Below, one piece after another: positions 17,612 to 25,704 of a stretch of 64,000 nt of DNA. The notes below the pieces were generated by a model that made no database searches, was not told where the DNA came from, and saw only the letters and a list, made by a program, of their open reading frames with translations. Made by a program: the position numbers and the translations under genes. Every line of letters begins with the position of its first letter. Within the stretch, counting starts at the first letter, position 1. The stretch is from Anaerolineae bacterium (lineage in GTDB: Bacteria; Chloroflexota; Anaerolineae; Aggregatilineales; Phototrophicaceae), in contig JAJECX010000041.1 in the NCBI GenBank assembly GCA_022821805.1, positions 1 to 64,000 on the forward strand, read 5' to 3'.

Positions 17612-19357
17612 TCATCTAAGCAGCCCCTTCCGCCCCCGCGCAGCGGCCAGAATCTCCCGCGCGCTCTCCAGCCCGGCCGCGCCGGGCGCCCCAAGCATCG
17701 CCGCCAACTCGCTGATTCGCGCGTCGTCATCCGCCAGCCGATGCACAAGCGTCGCCGCGTGTTCGGCGACCAGGTCTTTCTGCGCCTGAAAGTGAACATC
17801 GGCGTAGCTCGCCAATTGCGGCAGGTGGGTGACACAGAGCACCTGATGCTCGGCGGAGAGCGACCATAGCTTCTCGCCGACGACCGCGCCGATGCGCCCG
17901 CCGATGCCTTGATCGACCTCATCGAATATCAAGATTGGCGTCTGGTCAGCCGCGGTCAGTACGCGCTTGAGCGCCAGCATGATTCGCGCCGCCTCTCCCC
18001 CCGATGCGACTTTCGCCAGCGGACGCAGGGGCTCGCCGGGGTTGGCGCTCAACATGAATTCGACATCGTCAATGCCTTTGCCATCAAATTTGTAGCGCCG
18101 GTCGCCGATGATGCAGCCGGCTGGGTGTTCCGCTTGCGCCAGCAGCGCATCGAATTGCGCCCGCTCCATGCGCAGGTCCGCGAGTTCACGCACAACCTCG
18201 GCGCTCAGGGATGTCCCCGCTTCGGCACGCGCCTGACTCAAGCGCGAGCTGATGTCGCCGATTTGTCGCAGGAGGCGGTCCTGCTGCTGGCTCAGTTGCG
18301 CGAGCCGCTCATCGCTATCGTCGATGCTCGCCAGTTCGGCGGCGGCGCGCTCGGCATACGCTAGCAGTTCGGATACGCTGTCGACGCGATGGCGGCGTTT
18401 CAGCGTTTTGATCAGCTCCAGCCGTTCTTCGATTTCGTTGAGCCGCTGGGGATCGTATTCCACATCATCGGCGTAGCGCGTCAGGGTCAGCGCCAATTCT
18501 TGCGCCCCCTGCGCCAGTTCCTCCGCCAGCTCGTGATTTTCTGTCATGTTCTGGTCGATCTGGGCCAGTTTTGCCAGCGAAGCCGCCACGCCCATGAGCG
18601 CGTCGACTGCGGCCGCGCCGCCCTGGCGCTCATCGCCGTTGAGCAGCAGCGCCGCTTCCGCTGCCAAGGTCGCCAGTTGCTCGCTGTTCGCCAGCCGGTG
18701 ACGATCCGCCAGCAGGTCAACTTCTTCATCGCTATCGAGTTCGGCGGCGCGGACCTCTTGGACTTCGTGCCGCAGGAGGTCGGCTCGCCGGCGCAACGCC
18801 TCTTTGTCCTCTTGCAGGGCGCGCCTCTCCGCCTGAACCTGCGTCAATTCGTTGACGAGCATCGCCAGCCCGGCGCGAATATCCAGCAGATCGGCGTAGC
18901 GATCCAGCAGATCGATGTGATGGCGCGGACGAAACAGAGAGAGGTGCCCGCTCTGCCCATGAATGTCGAATAGTTCCTTGCCGATTTCGCTCAGCAGTTC
19001 GCTGCGCACGGGAATTCCATTGATGCGCGCAGTTGAGCGGCCCCGCCGGCGGATCTCGCGCATGAGCGTCAGGTAGTCGGGATCGGCTTCATCGACCAGG
19101 TCTTCGCGCTGCAGCAAGGCGGTGACGCTGGTCCGCGTCCGCGCGTCCAGCTTGATGAGGCCCTCGATCAGGCAGCGCTCGCCGCCCGCGCGCACAAAAT
19201 CGGGATTGGCTTTGGCGCCCAGGAGCAGTTCCACCGCGTCGATGAGGATGGATTTGCCCGCGCCCGTCTCGCCGGTGATGACATTGAAGCCGGCGCCGAA
19301 TTGGAGCTCAAGCCGGTCAATGACGGCGAAGTTCTGAATGCGCAGTTCTTCCAGCAT
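17612..19357 (-). CDS. recN: DNA repair protein RecN
   Basis: The 581-residue SMC-like ATPase acts in double-strand-break repair. Walker A is GETGAGKS (29-36) and the N-terminus MLEELRIQNFAVIDRLEL is typical of RecN. The central coiled coil is heptad-rich with many Ala/Leu/Arg. The C-terminal half has the signature ASGGEAARIMLALK and Walker B LIFDEVDQGIGG. Length matches the family. It is followed on the opposite side by a zinc-finger membrane gene and nadK, the recN-nadK proximity being common in bacteria. Confidence 0.95.
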   Translation of the reverse strand: MLEELRIQNFAVIDRLELQFGAGFNVITGETGAGKSILIDAVELLLGAKANPDFVRAGGERCLIEGLIKLDARTRTSVTALLQREDLVDEADPDYLTLMREIRRRGRSTARINGIPVRSELLSEIGKELFDIHGQSGHLSLFRPRHHIDLLDRYADLLDIRAGLAMLVNELTQVQAERRALQEDKEALRRRADLLRHEVQEVRAAELDSDEEVDLLADRHRLANSEQLATLAAEAALLLNGDERQGGAAAVDALMGVAASLAKLAQIDQNMTENHELAEELAQGAQELALTLTRYADDVEYDPQRLNEIEERLELIKTLKRRHRVDSVSELLAYAERAAAELASIDDSDERLAQLSQQQDRLLRQIGDISSRLSQARAEAGTSLSAEVVRELADLRMERAQFDALLAQAEHPAGCIIGDRRYKFDGKGIDDVEFMLSANPGEPLRPLAKVASGGEAARIMLALKRVLTAADQTPILIFDEVDQGIGGRIGAVVGEKLWSLSAEHQVLCVTHLPQLASYADVHFQAQKDLVAEHAATLVHRLADDDARISELAAMLGAPGAAGLESAREILAAARGRKGLLR

Positions 19358-19373
19358 TGTGGATCAGGCAAAC

Positions 19374-19883
19374 CTAAATCGTGACTTTAAAGCGCGCATA
19401 GGCGGCTGAGGTCGCCAGCGCCAGAAAGAGCAGCGTGAACATGTTAAGGGCGCCGAGCAGAAATGCGGAGACGAGGCCGCCGACCAGCACACCGCCCGCG
19501 GCGACATAGCCGCTGTAGCGCCCGCGCCGTCGCTTGGTGAGCTGGAGCGCGAATTGCGCCGCCGTCCCGCCGATCGCCGGCGCCACGATGAAGCCGATGA
19601 TCAGAAAGCCGCCGATCATCATCATCGCGAAGGGCGTCAGCGCACCGCCGATGGCGCAGATCGCCGCGACCAGTCCATAATCGACGGCGCTGCCTTCGTA
19701 GAATTTGTCTTCGTGCCCGCGTACGCATTGGCGGCAAGTGTAACCGACCGGCGTGCGCACCGCGCAGTCAATGCACATATAACGATCGCAGCGGTTGCAG
19801 CGCAATTCGGTATCGCGCTGGGGGTGGACGGCGCAGTAGTGCAGGTCGCTCTCGAGAGTGGACTGGCCGAGTTGGTCGTTCAT
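19374..19883 (-). CDS. B-box-type zinc-finger membrane protein
   Basis: The 169-residue protein has an N-terminal zinc-finger pattern with C17/H20, C29/C32, C37/C40 and C50/C53, like B-box fingers. Two to four hydrophobic segments follow (VAAICAIGGALTPFAMMMIGGFLIIGFIVAPAIGG and YVAAGGVLVGGLVSAFLLGALNMFTLLFLALAT). It is probably an inner-membrane protein with a cytoplasmic finger. Function is unknown. It sits between nadK and recN, 10 bp from nadK, on the same strand. Confidence 0.75.
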   Translation of the reverse strand: MNDQLGQSTLESDLHYCAVHPQRDTELRCNRCDRYMCIDCAVRTPVGYTCRQCVRGHEDKFYEGSAVDYGLVAAICAIGGALTPFAMMMIGGFLIIGFIVAPAIGGTAAQFALQLTKRRRGRYSGYVAAGGVLVGGLVSAFLLGALNMFTLLFLALATSAAYARFKVTI

Positions 19884-19893
19884 GATAGCCTCT

Positions 19894-20814
19894 CTATTCG
19901 TCGAAGGTCATGCGGCGGGGACCGTGTCGGTTGATCCGCGGTTCCATTCGATCGAGCAGCGAGCGGTAAAAGTAATTGCGATCGCGCAGGCGCACAAATT
20001 GGCTCTCCGGTTCCGCCGATCTAACACAAATATGCTGATTCTCCTGCAGTTCGGCGGCGACGCGGCCATCGACGGTCAGCACCACGGGATGGCGATTCTC
20101 GCGCGTGGGCTCAATATCGACGACGGCGCCCTGCGAGAGCACGATCGGTCGGTCCATGCTCAAGTGCGGCGCCATCGGCGCCAGGAGGATATTGCGCAGT
20201 TCGGGCGGCAGAATGGGTCCGCCGGTCGCCAGGGCGTATGCGGTCGAGCCGGTCGGCGTCGACAAGATCAGGGCGTCGGCGTTGTAGGTGGTCGCCCAAT
20301 GTTTGTCGATATAGGCCGCGATCTGCACCATCCGCCCGAATACGCTGCCGCTGATCACCACATCGTTCAGCGCGCGGAATGAGCCAATGACCCGCTGTTT
20401 TTTTTCCAGCACGGTCGCTTGCAGCATCATGCGCTTTTCGATCCAATACTCGCCCGCCAGCAATTGATCCAGCCCGGCCTCGCAGTCCTCCGGTTTCTCG
20501 ACTTCGGTTAGGAAACCGAGCCAGCCCATATTGACGCCCAGCACCGGAACCTCATGCTCGGCGCAGACGCGAGCCGCGCGCAGCATGGCCCCATCGCCAC
20601 CGATCGCCATGACGATGTCGGAGCAGGCGACATCGCGACCGACGCTGTCCTCGTCCCAAACGGCGCAGCCCCAATTCTCGATGCCGCGTTTGCATAGCGT
20701 CGTCGCTATTTCACGCGCCACCGGATGGGTATCAGGACGGGAGGGGTGCGCGAGCACGCCAATCCGCTTGATGTTGGTCAATGTGGTCTCTTTCGCTTCG
20801 ACAGCCGACATCAT
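19894..20814 (-). CDS. nadK: NAD kinase
   Basis: The 306-residue enzyme phosphorylates NAD to NADP. The GGDG nucleotide motif is at 72-75 (IGGDGAMLRAA). The second conserved motif PTGSTAYALATGGPI and the MAPHLSMDRPIVL region are intact. The N-terminal ~15 residues are dispensable-looking; internal start choices are possible. It is first in a three-gene run with the zinc-finger membrane gene and recN. Confidence 0.95.
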   Translation of the reverse strand: MMSAVEAKETTLTNIKRIGVLAHPSRPDTHPVAREIATTLCKRGIENWGCAVWDEDSVGRDVACSDIVMAIGGDGAMLRAARVCAEHEVPVLGVNMGWLGFLTEVEKPEDCEAGLDQLLAGEYWIEKRMMLQATVLEKKQRVIGSFRALNDVVISGSVFGRMVQIAAYIDKHWATTYNADALILSTPTGSTAYALATGGPILPPELRNILLAPMAPHLSMDRPIVLSQGAVVDIEPTRENRHPVVLTVDGRVAAELQENQHICVRSAEPESQFVRLRDRNYFYRSLLDRMEPRINRHGPRRMTFDE

Positions 20815-20877
20815 TATGACGCAGTTTCTATGGCAATCCCATATCGGAACTCAGGAGCTTCAGCGCGATCTATTACG

Positions 20878-21165
20878 GCGCATTTGAATAGCAATGTGGA
20901 TCTTGCCCGCCTCGGCGTCAATCTGGATTCGGCTGAAGCGCAAGGCGTCGATATCAGCGAAGCGGTGATGAACGAAGCCATCGCCGTAATTGAGCGCGGC
21001 GGAACGACCAGGCTGGATCCAGGGGTGCTGGCGGCGATTGCGCGGCGCGGCAGAATCATCCCGCTGGAGCAGCGCCAGGCCGACGACCAGGCTTGGCTCG
21101 CTTCCCTGCATTGCACTGACGACATGATCGCCGAGCAGCAAGCGGCGTTGGACGCGGCCGATTAA
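20878..21165 (+). pseudogene. C-terminal remnant of a TrpX-type ABC binding protein
   Basis: The open frame ends HCTDDMIAEQQAALDAAD, nearly identical to the C-terminus of the intact binding protein 1.5 kb downstream (HCTDEMIAEQQAALDAGE). The segment LARLGVNLDSAEAQGVDISEAVMNEA also resembles that protein's ASVGVNVDVANEMEMDVPQEL region. No signal peptide or ligand-binding lobes are present upstream; the frame runs into nadK's 5' region. It is best read as the tail of a deleted paralogue. Whether it is still translated is unknown. Confidence 0.6.
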
Positions 21166-21190
21166 ACGCTGTCCGCCAATGCCTGTGCTT

Positions 21191-21312
21191 ACCCCCACCC
21201 TAAATCCCTCCCCGACCGCCGGTGTCTACGCGGCGCATAAAGAGGGAGGGACTTCAAAACTTAGTATTGCTCCCCTTCCCTCATTTTGGGGCAAGGGGCT
21301 GGGGGATGGGGG
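21191..21312. repeat. Palindromic repeat, family A, inverted copy
   Basis: This copy is ACCCCCACCC...CCCTCCCCGACCGCCGGTGTCTACGCG...GAGGGAGGG...CCCCTTCCCTCATTTTGGGGCAAGGGG...GGGGGATGGGGG. The element is inverted relative to the copies at 22757, 25553 and 38370. The nested module is in one hairpin loop only. Confidence 0.8.
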
Positions 21313-21352
21313 CTAGTTCGAGAATCCATGCAATTAGACACTCCCGCCTCTT

Positions 21353-21381
21353 TTGATTTGCAGCGTCTAACCGTGTATGAT
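21353..21381 (+). promoter_or_regulatory. Sigma-70-type promoter of the TrpX-like gene
   Basis: TTGATT and TATGAT are separated by exactly 17 bp, 34 bp upstream of the ATG at 21415. A TTGGAGGA ribosome site follows just before the start. Confidence 0.65.
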
Positions 21382-21414
21382 TAAAACGATAATTTTACGC
21401 ATTGGAGGATTCTG

Positions 21415-22737
21415 ATGAACAAACGGATTGCGCTCGCTCTGCTATTTTGCTTGCTGCTCGCGCCACTGGCGATAGCGCAGGACAATGACAAGCCCACCGT
21501 CGCCATTCTTCGTTATGGGCCCTATATCTCCGACCCCATCATGGAAAGCGGCCTGCTGGATACGCTGCAGGTCTATGAATGGATCAGCGCGGAAGAGCGC
21601 GCCCTCCTGAACGCCGGAGAGGACATCCAAGGCGAAAAGATTAACATTTTCTGGTCCGCCGCCGGCTTCGACCTGCCAACAGTCAACATCTTGGTCGAAG
21701 ACGCGTTGGACCGCGGCGCGGACATATTGGTCACCTCCGGCGCCCCGGTCACGCAGATCGCCATCGGCATTACGCACGATCAGGACGAGCCGACCCCGGT
21801 ACTGTTCCACGGCGTCAATCATTCTAGGGAATATGGGATCAGCGACTCGTCCTGCCTCAAGCCAGCTCATGTCACTGGCTCGGAGTACACGCCCCCATAC
21901 GATGAGGTATTTGAGGTGTTTTTGCTGCAGAATCCAGCTCTCCAGCGGGTTGGCACAATCCATACGGCAACGGACGCGGCCGGGATTTTTGGCGCCGCGC
22001 AGATCCAGGCGATTGGCGAGTCGAAGGGGATTGAAGTGGAAAGCGCGGCCATAGCCGGCTTCGGCGATTTGCGCGCCGCCACTCAAAGCCTGGCGAGCAA
22101 GGGCGTCGAGGCGATTGTGCTGCCGATTGACTTCACGGTCGGCAGCGGACTGCCCGTTGTCGTATCAGCCGCCAAAGAAGAGCAGATACCGATCTTCTAC
22201 CCGGTTCCGGGCACAGTGATGTTGGGCGTGACGGTCGGGGTGGGTTTCTTCGACTATTACGCGCAAGGCATTGATACCGGCCTGGTCTTGAACGCGCGCT
22301 TTACGGACGGGCTCGACTTCGACACTCTGGCTGTCAACAGCCTGACGGGCGCCTCAGTCGGTGTCAATGTCGATGTTGCGAATGAGATGGAGATGGACGT
22401 TCCACAAGAATTGCGAGACATGGCGGATATTACCGTTAGCGAAGGCGCTATGCTGCTGTCCCAGGCGGTCTTGGAGCGCCAGATGGAGTTGTTGGGCGCC
22501 GATGACACCATCAGGCAGATGGTCCTCTCGCTCGGGGATGACATGGATTGGAGTATGCTGATGCAGCCGGGCGCGGGGGGGGGGGCTGACCCGATGGTAG
22601 CGCAATTGTTCCAGATGCTGATCGAGTTGCGCAGGTCGCCGGAGAATATGGCGGCTGACGCGGCTCTATTGGAGATCCGGCATTGCACAGACGAGATGAT
22701 CGCCGAGCAGCAAGCGGCGCTGGACGCGGGCGAATAG
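21415..22737 (+). CDS. ABC_sub_bind (TrpX-type) substrate-binding protein
   Basis: The 440-residue exported protein has a signal peptide MNKRIALALLFCLLLAPLAIAQ. The mature part shows the ABC_sub_bind pattern: KPTVAILRYG at the start, a GADILVTSGAPVTQIA motif, GSEYTPPYDEVFEVFLLQNPALQRVGTI, and a second lobe with LPIDFTVGSGLPVVVSAAKEEQIPIF. The family binds aromatic amino acids or similar small ligands. About 110 extra C-terminal residues (after about 330) lie beyond the usual domain. An 11-G tract at 22575-22585 encodes part of PGAGGGADP. No permease or ATPase gene is adjacent. Confidence 0.85.
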   Translation: MNKRIALALLFCLLLAPLAIAQDNDKPTVAILRYGPYISDPIMESGLLDTLQVYEWISAEERALLNAGEDIQGEKINIFWSAAGFDLPTVNILVEDALDRGADILVTSGAPVTQIAIGITHDQDEPTPVLFHGVNHSREYGISDSSCLKPAHVTGSEYTPPYDEVFEVFLLQNPALQRVGTIHTATDAAGIFGAAQIQAIGESKGIEVESAAIAGFGDLRAATQSLASKGVEAIVLPIDFTVGSGLPVVVSAAKEEQIPIFYPVPGTVMLGVTVGVGFFDYYAQGIDTGLVLNARFTDGLDFDTLAVNSLTGASVGVNVDVANEMEMDVPQELRDMADITVSEGAMLLSQAVLERQMELLGADDTIRQMVLSLGDDMDWSMLMQPGAGGGADPMVAQLFQMLIELRRSPENMAADAALLEIRHCTDEMIAEQQAALDAGE

Positions 22738-22756
22738 CCTGCCGCTGTTGGAAATC

Positions 22757-22914
22757 ACCCCCATCCCCCGGCCCCTTGCCCCCATCAAGAGGGTCGCGTA
22801 GACACAGACCGTCGGAAGGGGAGCAAAATCACTGCAAATGAGCTGCTAAAAGCCCCTCCCTCATTTTGGGGTCGCGTAGACACTGACCCGCCGGGGAGGG
22901 CTTTGGGGTGGGGG
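22757..22914. repeat. Palindromic repeat, family A, full copy with two nested modules
   Basis: This is the fullest copy. Outer arms CACCCCCATCCC / GGGGTGGGGG enclose two hairpins, CCCCTTGCCC..GAGGG/AAGGGGAG and CCCCTCCC..GGGGAGGG. Each hairpin loop carries the module TCGCGTAGACACxGACC..CGG (22794-22815 and 22872-22894). It is located between the TrpX-like gene and the convergent pstB, where it could also terminate transcription. Confidence 0.85.
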
Positions 22915-22924
22915 CAAGCTCTCG

Positions 22925-23752
22925 CTAACCGAAGCGCCCGGCGATGTAATCGGCTGTTTCTTGCAGTGCCGGGCTTTCGAAGACCTCTTGGGTATTGCTG
23001 TATTCAACCAGTTCTCCCCAACGGAGCTCGTGACCGTTTTCGATCTTTTTGCGGATGTTGAAGAAGGCAGTGAAATCGGAAGCTCGCTGCGCCTGCTGCA
23101 TGTTATGCGTCACGATGACAATGGTGTAATCGCGCTGCAGTTCCCACATTAGTTCTTCAATGCGCTGGGTGGCGATGGGGTCGAGCGCGGAACAGGGCTC
23201 GTCCATCAGGATGACATCGGGCTCGACCGCGATTGCGCGCGCGATGCAAAGCCGCTGCTGCTGCCCGCCGGATAGCGCCAAGCCTGATTTGTTCAAGTCG
23301 CCGCTGACCTCGTCCCAGAGCGCCGCGCCGCGCAGGCTGCGCTCGACGATTTCGTCCAAGGCGTCCTTTTTCTTGACGCCCAAGAGCCGCGGACCATAGG
23401 CGACGTTATCGAAGATGCTCTTGGGGAAGGGGTTCGGCTTCTGGAAGACCATGCCAATGCGGCGGCGCACTTCCACCGGGTCAACCTTCTCGTCGTAGAG
23501 ATTCATCCCGCGGTAGATGATCTCGCCTTCGACGCGCGCCCCGGGCGTTAATTCCAACATGCGGTTGATGCCGCGCAGCACGGTGCTCTTGCCGCAGCCG
23601 GATGGTCCGATCAAGGCGGTGATGCGGTTCTTGTAGATGGGCAGGCTAACCTTTGCCACCGCCCGCAGCGCCCCGTAAAAGAAACTGCAATCGCGCAGTT
23701 CCATCACTAGGTCGGTGTCAGTCTTCAGCGCTGCCCGGTCTTCGATTGCCAT
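22925..23752 (-). CDS. pstB: Phosphate ABC transporter ATP-binding protein
   Basis: The 275-residue ATPase has Walker A GPSGCGKS (49-56), signature [15 protein letters not shown] and Walker [14 protein letters not shown], with the PstB-typical [18 protein letters not shown]. It powers high-affinity phosphate import with PstA/PstC. It is last gene of the pst operon, 3 bp after pstA. No phoU follows. Confidence 0.96.
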   Translation of the reverse strand: MAIEDRAALKTDTDLVMELRDCSFFYGALRAVAKVSLPIYKNRITALIGPSGCGKSTVLRGINRMLELTPGARVEGEIIYRGMNLYDEKVDPVEVRRRIGMVFQKPNPFPKSIFDNVAYGPRLLGVKKKDALDEIVERSLRGAALWDEVSGDLNKSGLALSGGQQQRLCIARAIAVEPDVILMDEPCSALDPIATQRIEELMWELQRDYTIVIVTHNMQQAQRASDFTAFFNIRKKIENGHELRWGELVEYSNTQEVFESPALQETADYIAGRFG

Positions 23753-23755
23753 GAA

Positions 23756-25519
23756 TTAGAACCTTATGGAATAACGGTTGCGCAGGAAGATGGCGGCCGC
23801 GTTGAGCGTGAGCATGAGCGCCAGCAGCACGATGATGGCGGCCGCGGCGATATCGGCGAATTGCCCTTGGGGCCGCGCCGTCCACTGGTAGATTTGTATC
23901 GGCAGCGCGGTGAATTGCGAGAAGGGGCTGGTGGGGTCGGTGACGAGGAAGGTGGCCGCGCCGACGACAATCAGCGGCGCTGTCTCGCCGACCGCGCGCG
24001 AAACCGACAGGATCGTCCCGGTCATGATGCCGGGCAGGGCGGCCGGCAAGACTTGACGCCAAATCGTCTGCCAGCGGGTCGCGCCCAAACCGTAAGAGGC
24101 TTCGCGAATGGTGTAGGGCACGGCGCGGATCGCCTCCTGCGCGTTGATGATGATGATCGGCAGGATCAATAGCGCCAGCGTCAAGCCGGCGCTGACCAAG
24201 GTGCGTCCGTTGGGCGCGAAGCTGTTGATGCGCGCGAGGCGCCTCATCAACTCGTCGAACACATCATGAGTAACAGCGGCATCGTCGGCGACATCAAATC
24301 GATAATAATCGCCGCGCACCTCGATGTCGTGGTCTTCGTCGGCGCGCGCCGTCGACACATCGACGGCCACATCCAGCGCCTCGGCCAGCGCGTTGGACAG
24401 TTGAATGACGGAGGAATTGCCCATCATCGTCAAGCTTGGCGTGCCGAAGCGCAAAAATGTATCGACAACGCGGCCCAAGTTCGGCGCGTCTATCTGATCG
24501 CTGGCGCTTACCAAGGAGTTACCGTCAAAGCTGATTTCGCCGTCAAAGGCGGGCGCGATCAGCTCGACCACCGTCTCGACCGTGGGCGCGTCAAAGTTGT
24601 AATGAAATAACATTCCACTGGTGAAGGGCGCCAGGGCGCGCACAAAGATGGCGAGACCGAGCATGCCGTAGATGATCGATGGCACACCGGCCAAATTGCG
24701 CACATTCGTCTCGATGAGGCGATTGACAAAGCCTTGCTGGGCATATTCTTCCAGGTAGACGGCGGCGCCGACGCCGATGGGCAGCGCCACCAGCACCACC
24801 ACCGCCATCAGTCCAATGGAGCCGATCAGCGCGGTGCGCACGCCAGCCAGCGCCGGCGCGCTCGACATAGGGGTCGTTAGAAACGCGCTATCAAGCCAGC
24901 TATGAAAACGAATCACGGTGACTTTGGCGTCGTCCAGGCGCTCCGCCTTGAGGTACTGGTTCAGGATGGGACCTTCGATTTCTTCTTTAATCGCGGCGAA
25001 ATTGAAGATTGCATCCGACAGGGTGAAACTGGCGATCACTTTCTGCTCGACCACTTCCTCCAACACCAGGTTGCGAAGGGTTGCATGCTCGGCATATTTC
25101 GCCAGCAGTTCCGCTTGCCGCTCCACACTGATCGCCTTGAGCAATTCGCCCGCGATTGCTGGATCGACATTGTCATCGCCGACGATTTCGCCGACGGTCG
25201 CCTTGGTGAATTGGTCAATTTCCACCTGGCTGATCGTATCGCGGATCAAGACGCGCAGGCGTCCGCCGACATTTTCCGCCAGGATGGTCGCCAGTTCGTC
25301 ATTGTTCAGGTCGGCCAGCGCTCGGCCCGCGGTTAGCGTCTCCGGTTCGATGGTGTTCACCACGCCGATGGCGCCAAAGGCTTCGTTGGCGACATTGAGG
25401 AAGAGGGCGACAAGCGCCAGCCCGGCGACCGCAATGGAGAAATAATTGAACAGTCTGCCAAAGCGCCCGCGCCGATGCCGCTGCTCCAGGCGACGGAAGA
25501 AGTCCGCCTCCTTGGGCAT
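23756..25519 (-). CDS. pstA: Phosphate ABC transporter permease PstA, enlarged
   Basis: From the ATG at 25519 the protein has 587 residues, about twice the usual PstA. TM1 (about 24-46) is followed by a ~170-residue helical extracytoplasmic insertion (about 55-225), then the canonical TM2-TM3 (LIGSIGLMAVVVLVALPIGVGAAVYLEEYA). A second insertion spans about 305-438. The rest has the EAA loop ([25 protein letters not shown]). The longer in-frame start at 25705, overlapping the pstC stop, would add 62 residues encoded mostly by a family A repeat. The insertions have no recognised fold. Confidence 0.85.
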   Translation of the reverse strand: MPKEADFFRRLEQRHRRGRFGRLFNYFSIAVAGLALVALFLNVANEAFGAIGVVNTIEPETLTAGRALADLNNDELATILAENVGGRLRVLIRDTISQVEIDQFTKATVGEIVGDDNVDPAIAGELLKAISVERQAELLAKYAEHATLRNLVLEEVVEQKVIASFTLSDAIFNFAAIKEEIEGPILNQYLKAERLDDAKVTVIRFHSWLDSAFLTTPMSSAPALAGVRTALIGSIGLMAVVVLVALPIGVGAAVYLEEYAQQGFVNRLIETNVRNLAGVPSIIYGMLGLAIFVRALAPFTSGMLFHYNFDAPTVETVVELIAPAFDGEISFDGNSLVSASDQIDAPNLGRVVDTFLRFGTPSLTMMGNSSVIQLSNALAEALDVAVDVSTARADEDHDIEVRGDYYRFDVADDAAVTHDVFDELMRRLARINSFAPNGRTLVSAGLTLALLILPIIIINAQEAIRAVPYTIREASYGLGATRWQTIWRQVLPAALPGIMTGTILSVSRAVGETAPLIVVGAATFLVTDPTSPFSQFTALPIQIYQWTARPQGQFADIAAAAIIVLLALMLTLNAAAIFLRNRYSIRF

Positions 25520-25552
25520 GTAATAGCGGCGCTGCTTGCTGTCGGCTTCGTT

Positions 25553-25690
25553 GCCCCCCCATCCCCCGGCCCCTTCCCCCACAGTGAGGGGTCGCGTAGA
25601 CACAGACCCGCCGGAAGGGGAGTTCATTAGACTGTCTCCCACAGAAGAAGCCCCTCCCTCTTTATGGGGAAGGGGTTTGGGGCGGGGGTG
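25553..25690. repeat. Palindromic repeat, family A, at the pstC-pstA junction
   Basis: This is a full copy (CCCCCCATCCCCCGGCCCC ... GAGGGGTCGCGTAGACACAG ... CCGGAAGGGG ... CCCCTCCC ... GGGGCGGGGG). It lies entirely inside the open frame that connects the TAATG start at the end of pstC to the pstA core, and the reading frame is kept through it. Confidence 0.85.
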
Positions 25691-25704
25691 TTTTCGATCG
25701 GCCA

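Noticed and set aside
22757..22914. CRISPR-like array
   Set aside because: The repeats are palindromic arms with a nested module, not regularly spaced direct repeats with unique spacers, and no cas genes are present.
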